This document shows positions 10,638-22,322 of a stretch of 64,000 nt of DNA, in pieces. The stretch's first letter is position 1. Each line of letters opens with the position of its first letter. The position numbers and the translations under genes are program-made. The stretch comes from Neurospora tetrasperma FGSC 2508 (taxonomy: Eukaryota; Ascomycota; Sordariomycetes; Sordariales; Sordariaceae): NCBI RefSeq assembly GCF_000213175.1, contig NW_009799179.1:8812480-8876479 (forward strand), written 5' to 3'. The notes under the pieces were generated by a model. It had not been told where the DNA came from and searched no databases. It worked only from the letters and a program-made list of their open reading frames with translations.

Positions 10638-11899
10638 ATGCAATGCGCAACTACACAGCGAGCAAACCGCCGGTCATAACGCCATCGCCGGCGCCGCCGG
10701 TGATGAGCGGTGGTCCGGCGCCGGCACCGGCGTTGGGAATGGCGATTCTGGATCATTCTTATGCGGATCCGTATGCGCCTTACCGACCGCCCCGTCTTGC
10801 GAGATCAGGCCTGGCGACTTCAAACCTATGAGTTAAACAAACAAGAAGAAAAAAAAAAAAAAAAGGGACGAGAAAGGAACAAATAAAGAGGAGATGCCTG
10901 TTGGTCGGACGGACATTTGGACGTGTGATATATGATGGCAAGATGGTTGGTTGCAGCTTTAACGCGAGACAAACCTGACGAGTCTTGTGATGATGAAATG
11001 AAAATGAGAGATGATACCTTTTGGGAGGGGGCGGAACGTTTGTTTTTGCTTGGATTAGTTTGGTTCTTTTTCTAAAGGAAAGTTTGACGAAGGAAGAAAG
11101 AGAAAGAGACTTGAGATACATCTTGTAAAGGCGCGAGCCTTTTTCTTGATTGGCGGTCCTTAATAGTCTCTTTGTTTTCATTCTTACCTTTTGGCGTTCA
11201 ATGTCCTATGCAACCTTTAATTAATTGATACATCACCTTATGATTGCGTTGACCGATCATGCGTGCTGTGTGAATGAAAATGGAGTTATGGTGGCTGAAT
11301 AAACCGGTATTTGGATGACTTGTGAAGATCAATGTACCCATAAGAACATGTTTACATGACCAAATAACCACGGAATGGCGTCAAAGGCGCTTCGAGCCCT
11401 GACAAAGTATCGGAACGCCCGATTCATGATCATAATATTACCTCTACGCACAATGTGATATATTGGCAGAACCTGGAAAGAGCGGACCGCTTGCCATAGG
11501 AAACGAGAAGAGAAGAAACTCTTGTTCGTCTGGATTTAGAAAGGAAACAATACCCAGATCGAGTGACCAGGCCTCCGTTTACTGTTCAGACACCTAACTC
11601 AACGTCACTTCATATCACTGGTTCAGCATTTCAAAGGTGGATAAAAATTGAAATATAGAGAAATAGATACAACAACAAAAAATCCCAACGGAGATTTCCG
11701 GATTCTACCGTGTACTTGAATCCCAGTAATGCTCATGCTACCCGCCCTTCCTTCTTTCCTTCCCCTGTATTTGTACTTGTATGATTGTACACACGCTATA
11801 AATGAACAGGTGGATAGCAGAAAAAGAACACGACAAGATGAGCGCATTCAACTAGCCTACGAGAGAGACAAACAGTCAAATAGATAGATCACAACTCAT
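10638..11899. other. Convergent intergenic region between SUR7-like gene and os-5
   Basis: This should hold the two 3' untranslated regions. Only five bases after the SUR7-like stop is an ATG (10643) opening a 62-codon Pro/Ala-rich frame with coding-like codon bias, described in the findings. An A-rich run (10845-10864) follows. I see nothing else with coding character. Confidence 0.55.
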
Positions 11900-14023
11900 C
11901 TAAGCGGTAATGCCCGGGCTCACTTGATCCAGCGGTGCAGCGTGCAGAGCGGGCTTCTCGGCCTTATCACTGAGCAAGCCCTTGAGCTTGCGGTCCAGGA
12001 CGTTGGTGACCCACTCAGCAACCTCACGATCGCCCTGATCGTTGATCGGTCCGTTACTGTTGATGTCGAGCGAGCCGGTGGCGTCGGCGAGCTGGTCGTC
12101 CGCGGCCTCCTCCTCGGCTTCCACTTCTTCCGTGATGGTCTCGGGCCTGCCGAGGGACTTGATCCATGGGTGCATCAGCAACATCGGGTAGGTGTGGCGC
12201 TTGGCAGGGATCTTGTTGAGACAGGATTTGACAAAGTCCTGTGCTGTGCCGGAGTAGCCCTCACTTGGAAGGCCGGGAGGGTCGCCCTCAACGATGGCCT
12301 GGATTGGTCATTCTGTTAGCTTATGCGTACGCTTCAGGGATGTGGATAGGGAAGCAGAAAGAAAACTTACACTGAGTTGACTGAAGATTGTGCTAGAAAC
12401 CTCAGGCGGGTATGGGTATCGACCCATGGCACACTCGATAATGGTGAGACCCAAACTCCAAATATCGCTTTGTACGCTATAAGTCCCGGCAGCCGCGCCG
12501 CCCGCAGCTGACATGCCACCACCGCTGATGCGTTCTGGTGCCATGTAACTCTGGCAGCCAATGTTGGTCTTTGCTATGCTGGCAACGAGATTTCCCGAAA
12601 CGCCAAAATCGCAGATCTTGACTTGTCCATTCGTGTTGACCAGGATATTGGTGGGCTTGACATCGCGATGGATGATATTGTGATCTTCTTTTAGGCACTT
12701 GAGGCCCATGATCGTTGCATATGTAATCTTGCGCAAGACATTTTCAGGGATACCTCCGGCATATAGCTTGTCTATACTGCCGCCATCCATGTACTCGATG
12801 CACATATATACCGCGCCTTCTTGGTAAAAGGCGCCGTAGAAATCAATGATGTAGGGCGAAGCGCACTCGTGGAGAATTACGAGTTCCTTGAGAATAGTGG
12901 AAAACTTGGATTCATCCAGTTCGAGTCTGATCTCTTTCATCGCCATGACCTTGCCTGAAATGCCACGCGCAGCGGCAGTGACAGGACTTAGTGGCGAGAT
13001 ATCGGATACGTCAGCATCTGATGCCGACGCTTGTCGAGATAAAGACTGCTTGGTGTTCAAGCCTTGCCCAAAACGTGGAAGCTTGGGCTTACTATGTCGT
13101 ACTTTGTAGACGGTACCATAGTTGCCCTTGCCTAGCTCATCCATCACTTCGACCTCGTCTAGCGAGATTCTGAAGGTCTGTCCGTTGGCGAAGTTGACGC
13201 CTGTCCGTGTGATGGTTGCTGCGTCTGCAAAAGTAATCCACCCCTTTTCTGCGTCAATGTAGTTCTTGAAATCGCTCAGCTTTGATCCGCGCCCTTCTCC
13301 ATTAATGGCTGGCGCTTTGGCGTCTTCGGCGCCCATGTCTGATAGTTTCGGCGTGGCAGTCACCGGCGACCCAGGCCCTCCTGGTAGCCCTCCGAGCTTC
13401 ATCGCTCGTCGTTCGCTCAGACTGGGGGCCTTTTTAGCTCCCAAACCGGCTATGGCAGGTGCGGATTTGGGGAAGCCTTGGGGCGGTGGTCGTGCTATAC
13501 CTGGAGGTAACCGAAGGCCACCGGGCAGGCCGCCGGGTGCCGGACCACCGTGATTCATGTTCAAGTTCATGCTGTGTCCCATGCCCCCCATACTTCCCAT
13601 CCCGCCCATGCCTGATCCCATAGGCCCCATACCCAGTCCACTATTCTGCGGCGACATGCTGGGTCGGGGAGCCATGCCCATCCGCTGTTGATGTAGAGCT
13701 CGTGCCTTTGCCATGAGGTCCGTTGGAAGATTTGCTGCGGATGCCGCAGGTCTTCGTGCGGCATTCAATGTCCCAGGAACACTCGAACTAGGGCTCATTG
13801 AATTCGTGTGTTGCGGGTCGGAGATGGTCCGTAATGATGGCACTCTGCGAGGCAGATCGCCTTCTGGTGTGAAACCAGGCATCGCATCTGAACCTGAGCT
13901 TGGCGGGTCCATGGGCGTGCTTGCCTCGGACGACTCGTCGATTGAGCCCGGAGAAGCCGGGTTGCTCTCATCGTCATAGTCGTTTGGGCTAGCTGGGCCG
14001 TGATCGGGGTCGTGGTCCGACAT
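11900..14023 (-). CDS. os-5: Osmotic-stress MAP kinase kinase OS-5 (Pbs2 type)
   Basis: Two exons on the minus strand: 14023-12371 and 12298-11900, split by a 72-nt intron (GTAAGT...CAG) joining QLS to AIVEGD; 683 residues. The open frame continues upstream to 14098 but has no earlier ATG, so MSDHDPD is the start. Residues 1 to about 280 are a Ser/Pro/Gly/Met-rich regulatory region. The kinase domain has the Gly loop GKGNYG (about 296), HRDVKPTN (about 450), DFG, and the activation segment SIAKTNIGCQSYMAPERI, the signature of Pbs2-type rather than Ste7- or Mkk1-type MAPKKs. The C-terminal 90 residues are acidic. In the family it receives signals from the Ssk2/OS-4 MAPKKK and phosphorylates Hog1/OS-2, giving osmotolerance and phenylpyrrole-fungicide sensitivity. 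The frame is intact. Confidence 0.95.
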
Positions 14024-14625
14024 GATGCTGGCAAGTAGTTTATCTTGAGCGCTGTGCGATACTAGTTTCTTTTCTTTTTTGCTGTTGGCAAGTGCCAAAG
14101 TGTTGGTCGATGGAAGGTCTTTAGCAATATGCGGCGCAAGCTGCTATTGATGTTGAAGCGGCTCTGAAAAGAGGGGCGGCAAAGGTATGGGGTATATCGA
14201 GGCAGCGTGGGAGGAGAGATTTGTTGGTCGAGAGGCTACTCGAACTCGAGGTTGGGTCGGTATAGTCGTCGTCGTCGAAGGGGAGGAGTTTCCGTAGAGG
14301 TAATGTAGGAGGGGGGAGAGGGCGTCAGAGAAGAGATAATCGAAAGCGCAACATCCAAAGATTTGGCTCTGGTCTCCCAAAGAGCTGCAAGGTGACGATG
14401 TTCGCAACCGATGACAAGCACCACGCTACGATGGCTGGCCTGCTATGGATTGACGGGTGAGCGGGCAGGCCCAACAGAAAGTGAGCTAGTAATGGGGGTG
14501 CAAGCTAGGGTAGTTGGTAGATAGAGAGCTCTGAACACGGCTAAGAGGGACAGCGGCTGAGACTCGCAGGTTCGTGAACATGGGGTGTGATGGTGGAAGC
14601 AAGCCGTGGCTCTCTCGCGCGCGCG

Positions 14626-14704
14626 CTCTCTCTCTCTCTTTGTGAATAGAGAGAGGTAGGAATATGGAAGAGGAGGAAGAGGAGGAAGAGGAAGAAAAGA
14701 AAGA
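14626..14704. repeat. CT/GA simple-sequence tracts in the os-5 leader or promoter
   Basis: On the plus strand a CGCGCG/CTCTCT run (14615-14639) is followed nine bases later by AGAGAGAGG (14648-14656), able to fold as a hairpin, and then by an almost pure purine tract of GGAAGA units (14666-14704). On the os-5 transcript strand these are long pyrimidine stretches 600-680 bp before the ATG, typical of Neurospora-type promoters and leaders. Confidence 0.7.
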
Positions 14705-15585
14705 TAACGTACTAGTCGACGTAGGTAGTGCCCGGCGGAGTGAGAGGTCGATATCGACTATGGACCAGGTCCAAGATCCAGTCCAACTAAAGTAGGGAGG
14801 TACCTCAGTAAGGGACACCAAATTATGGAGGTGAGGTGGTATCGACGTTGGCTGGCGGGCGGGTTTTGGATGTAGGACTTCACCAACTTCTTGGTTGAGG
14901 TCACTCGAGGTTCCTAGGCTGGAATGTCAGGTACTGCTGCCGGCGGGCATCTCATCACTTCAGCGGGCGGGCAGTGGGCACCTCCAAAGCACTGCCTGGG
15001 CAAACGCCGAGCAGCACGGAGCAGGGGCTTTTGCTCCGCATTTCGCAAAAAAACGCCCCTCTAGGTGGTCCATGCCTTCCACTTCCCATCAAATATTCCC
15101 CATTTCCATTCCCGGTCTCCCGTCCCAAGCTCGCAGGGGAGGAAGAGGGAATGCAATATGCCGAGAATAGTGCCCCAATCGTCTGAGCTAACGCTCCTCC
15201 AAGGAAAACATCCCAGAATTCGCTTCGCCCACCAAGCATGCGTCGTCTGTCCGTCTTTTTCTGCCAACCATTGAACTCATGAGGAGGCTTGTATTGGTCC
15301 GCCAATGTACGGAGCTTGCTCCAGCTGGTCCGCGGAGTTGCGGGCACCTGACCAGGTCTTCACTATACTGCGCAGTTAGCCACGACAGATATCATCCTAT
15401 TCCATTGCTAGCTCAAGCCGGACACAGACAGTCGACACCGAGGTCGGTCGACAGGATAAAAAAAAAAAAAAGAACGAAAGACTGGGCACACCATGTGCTG
15501 CAGGGGATTTGCCAAGGTTTTACGACTCGCTGCACAGTGTATCGCAGGTCACGGTACTCCTTGGGTGAATAATTTCCTTTTCGGC

Positions 15586-15756
15586 ATATAAAAAGGAAAG
15601 ATTAGGGCCACAGGAAGGACGAAGCAACAGCAGCAATATCACAGAGTGCCGCTTTAGCTCCCAGTGGACATGGAAGACGAGTTCTATGTCATGTCGTCGA
15701 GTCAGGTACGATATTCGGCACTCGGAAGAATCCGAGCAAGCCTGCTACAAATGTGA
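15586..15756 (+). other. TATA-like site followed by a short open frame, doubtful gene
   Basis: CATATAAAAAGG near 15586 is a good TATA-box match. About 80 bp on, ATG at 15670 opens MEDEFYVMSSSQ and runs 28 codons to a stop. A second frame overlapping and following it (to about 15842) continues with coding-like Lys/Pro/Thr-rich sequence. No intron of acceptable length joins the two frames. It may be a small gene, a decayed one, or chance. Confidence 0.2.
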
Positions 15757-18700
15757 AGACCGCACTCAGCAAAATTCCAAAGCTTGGCATCAACTCTGCG
15801 CAGCCAGTCACGACAACCATCACCAAAGAGGCACGATTGTGATCATGGACAACGAAAGCTCGAAACAATTTTTTTCGACGCGCTGATTTCACATTCATGC
15901 GCGAGGGTTTCTCATCGGTCCCTACACCCTCGGAGCTAACCATAGTCAACACCAGCACCTAACCCTTATACTACTAGCCTTGAGGTTTTTGTGTGTGTTG
16001 TACACCTCAACTCCACACAGCCGTCCGAGCGGCTCGCGGACCTAAGAATGTCAAGTTCAACGCCCAAACCCACTCAGATGCCGTACACTCCGCGGCGTAT
16101 AGCGGGCGGGGAAAGGGAAGGTACACCAATTGACGCCAGATGTCGGCGTGGTACTTGGAGATACCGCATTTCTTGGTCCTGCTGGTGTTTAGCAACTTCC
16201 ATGCTTCAGAAAGGAAAGTGGGGCAATTGGAGCTAGGGATCTTGAGAAATCTTGCTATGACGTTGTCTCCTGGATCATCCTGCCTGCGCCGCGGGAAGCC
16301 AGCGAGAGAGCCAGCGAGAGCCAGCCAAACAATCAAGTCACCTCCCAGGCCGGGGGTGGGGGAGGCGGGGGAAGGGACCATTGACGGGCTATGGTGTACA
16401 CCCATCTGCATCGGGATGATTGAGAGTGAACAAGAGCCGTGGTTCGCGCGCACTTGCATGTTACGGCGGGAGCTATTGGCACCAGACAGCAGCCAGTCAG
16501 CCAGGAACAAGACCACTGCCCGGGTTTTGTCAAAGTGCAAGGTATCGCGTACATACTCTCGTGCTGGTGGTGACTGTGACTGCTGTGTACTACCCCGGCG
16601 ACTGTGGCATATCCAAGCGCAGCTTGTAGTCTTTGCCGCTAGGGTACTGTCAGATGTGGAACACGTGTATAGGGCTCGCGATGATTTGGGCTGTGATGGC
16701 AATGACCGACGCCCATGGCTGGCATTTGCGTCATGGCAGAGAGCGGCCTGGCAAAAATCAGGATCAAGTGAAGGACAGTCTGCCCAACGCTATGCTGTGG
16801 TTGAGGAAGCACACTATAGTCCGGCAGGCGATTGGGCGCAATCTACATAGTAGTGCATGGCAAATGGCAAAAAGGACAGGTAGAGATAGATATTCGACCT
16901 CGAGATAGATTTGTATGGCCAGATCACATAGCGCATCCATGTACTTGCACATGGATTGCCTGCTTTGTCAGTAAGTAGATCTTGCTTGTCATGCTTGTCT
17001 TGACGAGGGTGCACTTCAAAGTCTCAAGGTGTTTCGCGGATTCTACCCTACACTGCCAGATTTACACGAAACACGCTGTGCGATCTGCAAACACCAGCTC
17101 TCTTGCACCGACGATCCCGTGTCCGAGGTAGAAGCGAAGCGCATGTTAACTTCCATCTCTGTAGTGTACACTACGATCACACGTCCAACAACACGCTAAT
17201 CGTAGCATACAGAGCATCACCGTTTGGAGTACATATCCATAAACGGATCTTATATTCCATGTAGAATAACCGTCGGTCGGTCTCTTCGCGCCGATGTCAA
17301 CACGGTATGCTGCTCTCGGTGACGGAAATGCTGACAGTCGAGCCTGGGGCATCCACATCATATTGGATGGATTGCCAATCGACGTTATCGTCCATGAGAT
17401 ACCGAGTTCCCCGTCCATCAAAGAATCGATGATTCATGTGACAGGTGCAGCCCCTCAACCAGTCCGAAGGGCCGCATGTGCGGCGAAATACCCAACAGGA
17501 AATCCGATTTCCTATCTATTGTAAGTCTTTAACACCGCGTCATTTGTGGAATCCGAAACGAGTAAAAACTGGAGTCGTTAAACACCTGTTCCAAAATCGA
17601 AATCCAGAGGAACATCTGAAAACAGCATGCCTGCTAGCGTGATATGTATAGCGTATGTAGTACTAGGGCGACGAGATGACCTTTCGAGTCCCAACGGTCT
17701 AGATGCTGCATAGACTTGAAATGTAAGCAGCTTGTTCCTGGCAGACAAGGGTTTGAGTGCAAATAGGCCGGCCGTTATAACGTAGCAGGGCGTGCGAGGG
17801 TAGGAACACTGCTCGTTTCATGTTGCACTCTTTCTGGCATGTATCGTCATTCTTCCGGCTCTTTGCGTTTGATGTTTTCCGGTATGTGACAAGGGCCAAC
17901 AGCCCGAGGGGCCACAGGAACCGACCGCAAAGGTTCAAATACATATCATAGGGCTTGGCATTTCCTTGGCACCCGACCAAAGCGCAGACAACGAGTTGGA
18001 GAGCAGCATTTCGACACGCAACTGAATTCAGCGGAGTCTCGGCGACACTTCCGAAGGTCTGTGAGGCTTGTTAGGCCACAACCTGGCGATAGATGCCAGC
18101 GCGTGAGGAAATAGGGGCAGAGTCTGAATCGGCTGACGTACCCTTCTATCGCTTGCCATCCGTCGTCTTGCGCTTTGTTCCGCATCCAGTGGCTGCCTCC
18201 CTCTTCTATTGCCAGAATGCAATCCTGATCCAATCATCCCACATCGTGAGGCGGTCCGGCACTTTCCACCTGACAGTCACCGCGGCACTACCGGAAGCCA
18301 AGGGCTAGGCTGATGTCGCCTGTGTGCCACACGGAGGGATAGCTACGCAGTCCAAGACTTCCAAGATCTCAAAGCCTCCAGCGGTCCAGCCGCCACTCAT
18401 ACCTAACACGGACCCCCCAGCTTGTTCTTATCTTTCAACCCGTCTGCCTCAAAGAGCGTCCGAGGACTCATCATCGGTTGTTGGAGCCCATCGTCCTTCG
18501 TAGAGTTTCTTTCAAAAGAATTGGTCAAGCCATTGGGAAACGCCTTCCTGTCCATACTAATCACATCATCTTTGCATTTACCTAGGTAGGTAACAAGGGA
18601 AGCATTTTCGGCCCCTGCAAACCACGGACTCCAGCGCTTACAACCTGTCACTGTATCAAAGCCTTGCAAGCCTGCGCCAAAACTACGAGGATTTACACTA

Positions 18701-18923
18701 GAGGTACCCACGTAACCCTGCCTGCCTCAGCCCAGAGCTGGAAACCAAAAAAAAAAAAAAACCAAAAGCACCCGACCCCCACCTCTCCGCGGTCTCTTCC
18801 GATCCATTCTCCCAGACCGCAAATTATCATATTCGAACCACACAGAGCTAAGCTCTTGTCCGCTTCCAGTTGGCATTACTCAACCCGTTGCTTGAATCGA
18901 CTTCGCCGATTTTGTGACACTTG

Positions 18924-20816
18924 ATGGGTCTCCTCAACATCCGATCGCCGACGTCATTGCGGACGGCCGTAACCACCGCTGGCGATTCGCTCAACGACTT
19001 TTCGATATCAACTACCGCACCCTTTACCGTCTTCGCGCCCGGCGAACATGACTCTCATCCGTCCCTTCCCCATATCGTGCTCCTCGTCTTCGGGGCCGTC
19101 CTCGAGGTAGTATGCGTCAGTTTGCCGGGATACATTATTGCCAGGCTTGGCCACTTCGACGCTGAGAAGCAAAAGTTCTTGGCAAACCTTAACGTAATGC
19201 TGTTTACGCCATGTCTTAGTGAGTTCACACGCAATACAACGTAGTAGTTTCTTCGCCCGCCAAACAGTATCTTGGGGGCCATTGGCTAACGTTGGTGGCA
19301 CAGTCTTCACCAAGCTTGCATCTCAACTTAACGCCGATAAGCTGATTGAACTGGGCGTCATTCCCATCATATTCGTGATCCAGACGTTCGTCTCGTACAT
19401 GGTCTCGGTGGGAGTCGCAAAATGCTTCGGATTCAACAAGCGCGCTTCTAACTTCGTCACCGCCATGGGCGTATTTGGCAACTCCAACTCGTTGCCCATC
19501 TCCCTGGTTATCTCGCTGTCGCAAACCTTGAAGGGATTGCATTGGGACCGGATCCCGGGTGATAACGATGATGAGGTTGCCGCACGCGGTATTCTGTATC
19601 TGATGGTCTTCCAGCAACTTGGCCAGCTTGTCCGCTGGAGCTGGGGGTTTCACGTTCTCCTTGCGCCCAAGTCCAAGTACGATGAATACAACAATGAAAC
19701 GATCGAGGAGGGTCGGTACCGCGACGAACCGGATGAGGACGAAGAAGCGGCGCAGCTTATTCAAGGGCTGGATAGCACCCACGAGATTGGCGAAGAAAGC
19801 TACGCGCACGGTTATAGGAGCCCAACAACGCAGTCCGACAACTCCGAAGTCTACGAGCCTGCAGGTCGAACTCCTGTTATTGGGTCGTCAAGGACCTCTC
19901 CTAGTGATTCTGGCGATGACGATTCGGATACTATTCGGAAGGTCAACAACGACAACAGCGCTGTATCCGACCGCAATGAGAGGCCCAACGGAATAATGTC
20001 ATTTCCACGCATCAGTCACGCGAATGAACGTGAGGTTCCCAAAGGCTTCCCGGCGCGCGTCAAGGCATTGGCCAGGAAGGCTGCTGTATCAGTGTGGGCT
20101 TCCGTCACTGGTGTCGCTCATGCTGTATTCTCTGCTCTTCCGGCTCCCCTGCAGACTGTGCTTATCAAGATCTACCGCGGCATGGGCCGCTTCGGTGCCG
20201 GTCTCTGGGAGTTCATGAACCCACCTCTCTGGGCTATGCTCTTTGCCGTCATTGTGGCCTCGATCCCCGATCTCCAGGAACTCTTCTTCAAGGACGACAC
20301 ATTCGTCAAGACTAGTATCACCAGCGCCATCAACTCCTCCGCTGGTGTTGCTGTCCCCTTGATCTTGGTTGTATTGGGAGCTAACTTGGCTCGCAATACG
20401 CAGAAGCGTGATGAGGTGGATGCCGAGGAGAAGGAGATTGGCACCAAGCTGCTGGTTGCTTCCCTGATTAGCCGTATGCTCCTTCCAACTCTAATCATGG
20501 CGCCCATTCTTGCGCTCTTCGCCAAGTATGTGCCTGTCAGCATTCTGGACGACCCGATCTTTGTCATCGTCTGCTTCCTCCTTACCGGTGCGCCTAGCGC
20601 GCTTCAGTTGGCTCAGATTTGCCAGATCAACAACGTGTACGAGGTAGTCATGGGCAAGATCTTGTTCCAAAGCTACGTCATCTGGTAGGTTTTCATGGAA
20701 CTCCCGTTGGTGATGCCGCAAAAACGTTCCGTCACTGACATTTTAATACTAGGATCCTTCCTTCCACCCTCATGTTGGTCATGTGCGCCCTTGAGGTTGT
20801 CGAGTGGGCGGCTTAA
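18924..20816 (+). CDS. Auxin efflux carrier (AEC) family membrane transporter
   Basis: Three exons: 18924-19218, 19304-20684 and 20753-20816, 579 residues. Splicing joins TPCL to IFTKLASQL and YVIW to ILPSTLML; both introns have GTRRGT donors and AG acceptors. Residues 1-210 carry about five membrane helices with the conserved NLNVMLFTPCLIFTKLAS and GNSNSLPISLV motifs of the AEC family (PF03547). A hydrophilic acidic loop of about 150 residues (DEDEEAAQLIQ, then Ser/Asp-rich) follows, then a second helical half with PPLWAMLFAVIVA, VPLILVVLGANLA and GAPSALQLAQI. This is the two-half, long-loop form of fungal ECM3/YLR152C-like proteins, probably in ER or plasma membrane. The fungal substrate is not established and auxin transport should not be assumed. 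Confidence 0.92.
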
Positions 20817-21426
20817 ATGAGCGCCACTCCACATGAGCATTTACGTCGTCACGTCATCATAAGTCTTTCTTGAGGAACGCATTTTAGGGTTGACGCGTTG
20901 CCTGGTGTGATATCTCGCGCAAATTGTAACATTGTTTTATTCTCTGCACCAGTCGGCGTTCGGATTAAGTAATGGTTTTCGGTTGAGAATATGAGATGGG
21001 CCTCTTCCCTGGCTTTTTTGGCCAGCCAAGAGAAGGACCTATGCTCGTATGAAAATGGGCAGCAAAGGAATAATATGAAGACGGTACTCCAAGTGTCGAT
21101 GGGGAAAGCCGAAAAGAGGTTTATTGGCCGTTAGACAGATATGGAAGAATGGATCAGGATGTATGATTAACGAAGTGGACAACGGGTGCTAGGATGTACA
21201 ACTCATGACTCCTGAGAATGAGAGCTTTTCATTGTTTCAGTGTCTAAAAGTCCTGGCTAGATGTATATTCTCAGCCATACGTTCTAATATTTGAGTCTCG
21301 AAATAGAGTTTTCGAAGCAATGGGTTAAAAGGTCCAAGTGTTGCACCATACCACAATACTTTCCTAACTTCAAGACTAAATGATCCCTGTTCCTTCCGGT
21401 CCGTCCCCATATCAAACCACTTCAAT
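20817..21426. other. Convergent intergenic region
   Basis: About 600 bp between the stops of the AEC transporter and the PNPOx-fold gene; it should hold both 3' untranslated regions. I see no gene or notable repeat in it. Confidence 0.6.
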
Positions 21427-22322
21427 CTACCGGATACCATTCACCAAAGTCTCATTCGTCCCCTCACTCCTTCCCTCCGGCGGCGCAATAACCCAATCCT
21501 GCACCGTCCCCTTCCAATCCGCAATCCGGACATCCCGGATCCCCACCACCACCACTCTCACTTCCTCATCTGCCACGTATCTCTCCCTACCATAATCTCC
21601 CTCTTCCCCCGCACCTTGCCCACCTTGCGACATCGATGTCGGCTGGCCCGCGGTGCTGCCCCTTCGAATGCTGCTCAAAATCGACGACGGCTGCGGGTCG
21701 CTGTCAAACGTGTTGTTCTCCAGATGCTTCTCCCGATAGAAGCGCTCCTCCTCGGAGCCGCGGTCGACGAGCCGGGCGGATCCGTTGATGGTCGCGCTGA
21801 TGGAGGAGACGGCGCTGGTGTTGAGGTTGAAGAGAAGGGCCGCGAGAGAAGAGGAGCGGTGTTCCGAGGGACCGGGAGAACCGCTGGAGGGACGACGCTG
21901 GTGGGAGGTGGAGGGGCGGTGGGAGACCCCTTATCAAAAAGTGTTAGTTATGGCTTTTGCTTGGATGGAGGGGAGACGGAAAGGAAACGGGAAGAGGGGA
22001 TGGATGGTTGGAGGGCTTCTGGGTTGCGGGGCTTACAGTCGTGAACTAGCAAGGAAACGTTCGGGTTCGCGACCAGGTTGTTCATTTTCTTGCTGGCGGG
22101 GTTGGTGGTCATGACAATGATGGGGGAGTCGGAATAGGGCGAAGAGGGGAGGTAGGTGTAGTTCATGAGCGAGACGTGAGGCATGTTGTCGACGCAAGTG
22201 GCTAGGTGGAGGAAGCGCGCGTTCTCGAGACATTGGACGACTTCGGGCGGGAGCTCGCTGGTGATGCGCATGTGGGTGTTGCCGGCCGAGGCCTCGTAGT
22301 TGAGAGGTATCTGTTGGTTCAT
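21427..22322 (-). CDS. PNPOx-fold FMN-binding protein (YPR172W/YLR456W family)
   Basis: Two exons on the minus strand: 22322-22037 and 21929-21427, 262 residues. The 107-nt intron (GTAAGC...AAG) interrupts a codon so that LLVHD continues as WVSHRPST; this junction restores the conserved VSLLVHDWVSH stretch of the family, which supports it. The N-terminal 95 residues form a split-barrel pyridoxamine-5'-phosphate-oxidase-like domain (LATCVDNMPHVSLMNYTYL, then IIVMTTNPASKKMNNL). The second exon adds a Ser/His/Pro-rich segment and a C-terminal half ending in VVVVGIRDVRIADWKG. Relatives in yeast bind FMN and were once proposed as PNP oxidases, but the true substrate is unresolved; classic PdxH PLP-site residues are not obvious here. 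Probably cytosolic. Confidence 0.85.

Larger units (their letters stand above)
14024..18923. other. Long divergent intergenic region upstream of os-5
   Basis: Nearly 5 kb lies between the os-5 start and the transporter gene. The first 800 bases are pyrimidine-rich on the os-5 strand and likely its leader and promoter. The rest has short A runs (15460-15473, 18748-18761), a TATA-like site with a small open frame near 15586-15756, and two overlapping frames of about 230 codons on opposite strands (16007-16850), none with a recognisable family. I see no confident gene. Confidence 0.5.

Noticed and set aside
14021-14098. N-terminal extension of OS-5 upstream of MSDHDPD
   Set aside because: The frame is open but its first codon is TTG; the first ATG is at 14023.
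16007-16850. Two open frames of about 230 codons on opposite strands
   Set aside because: They overlap, neither resembles a family, and mutual openness on both strands suggests composition rather than coding.
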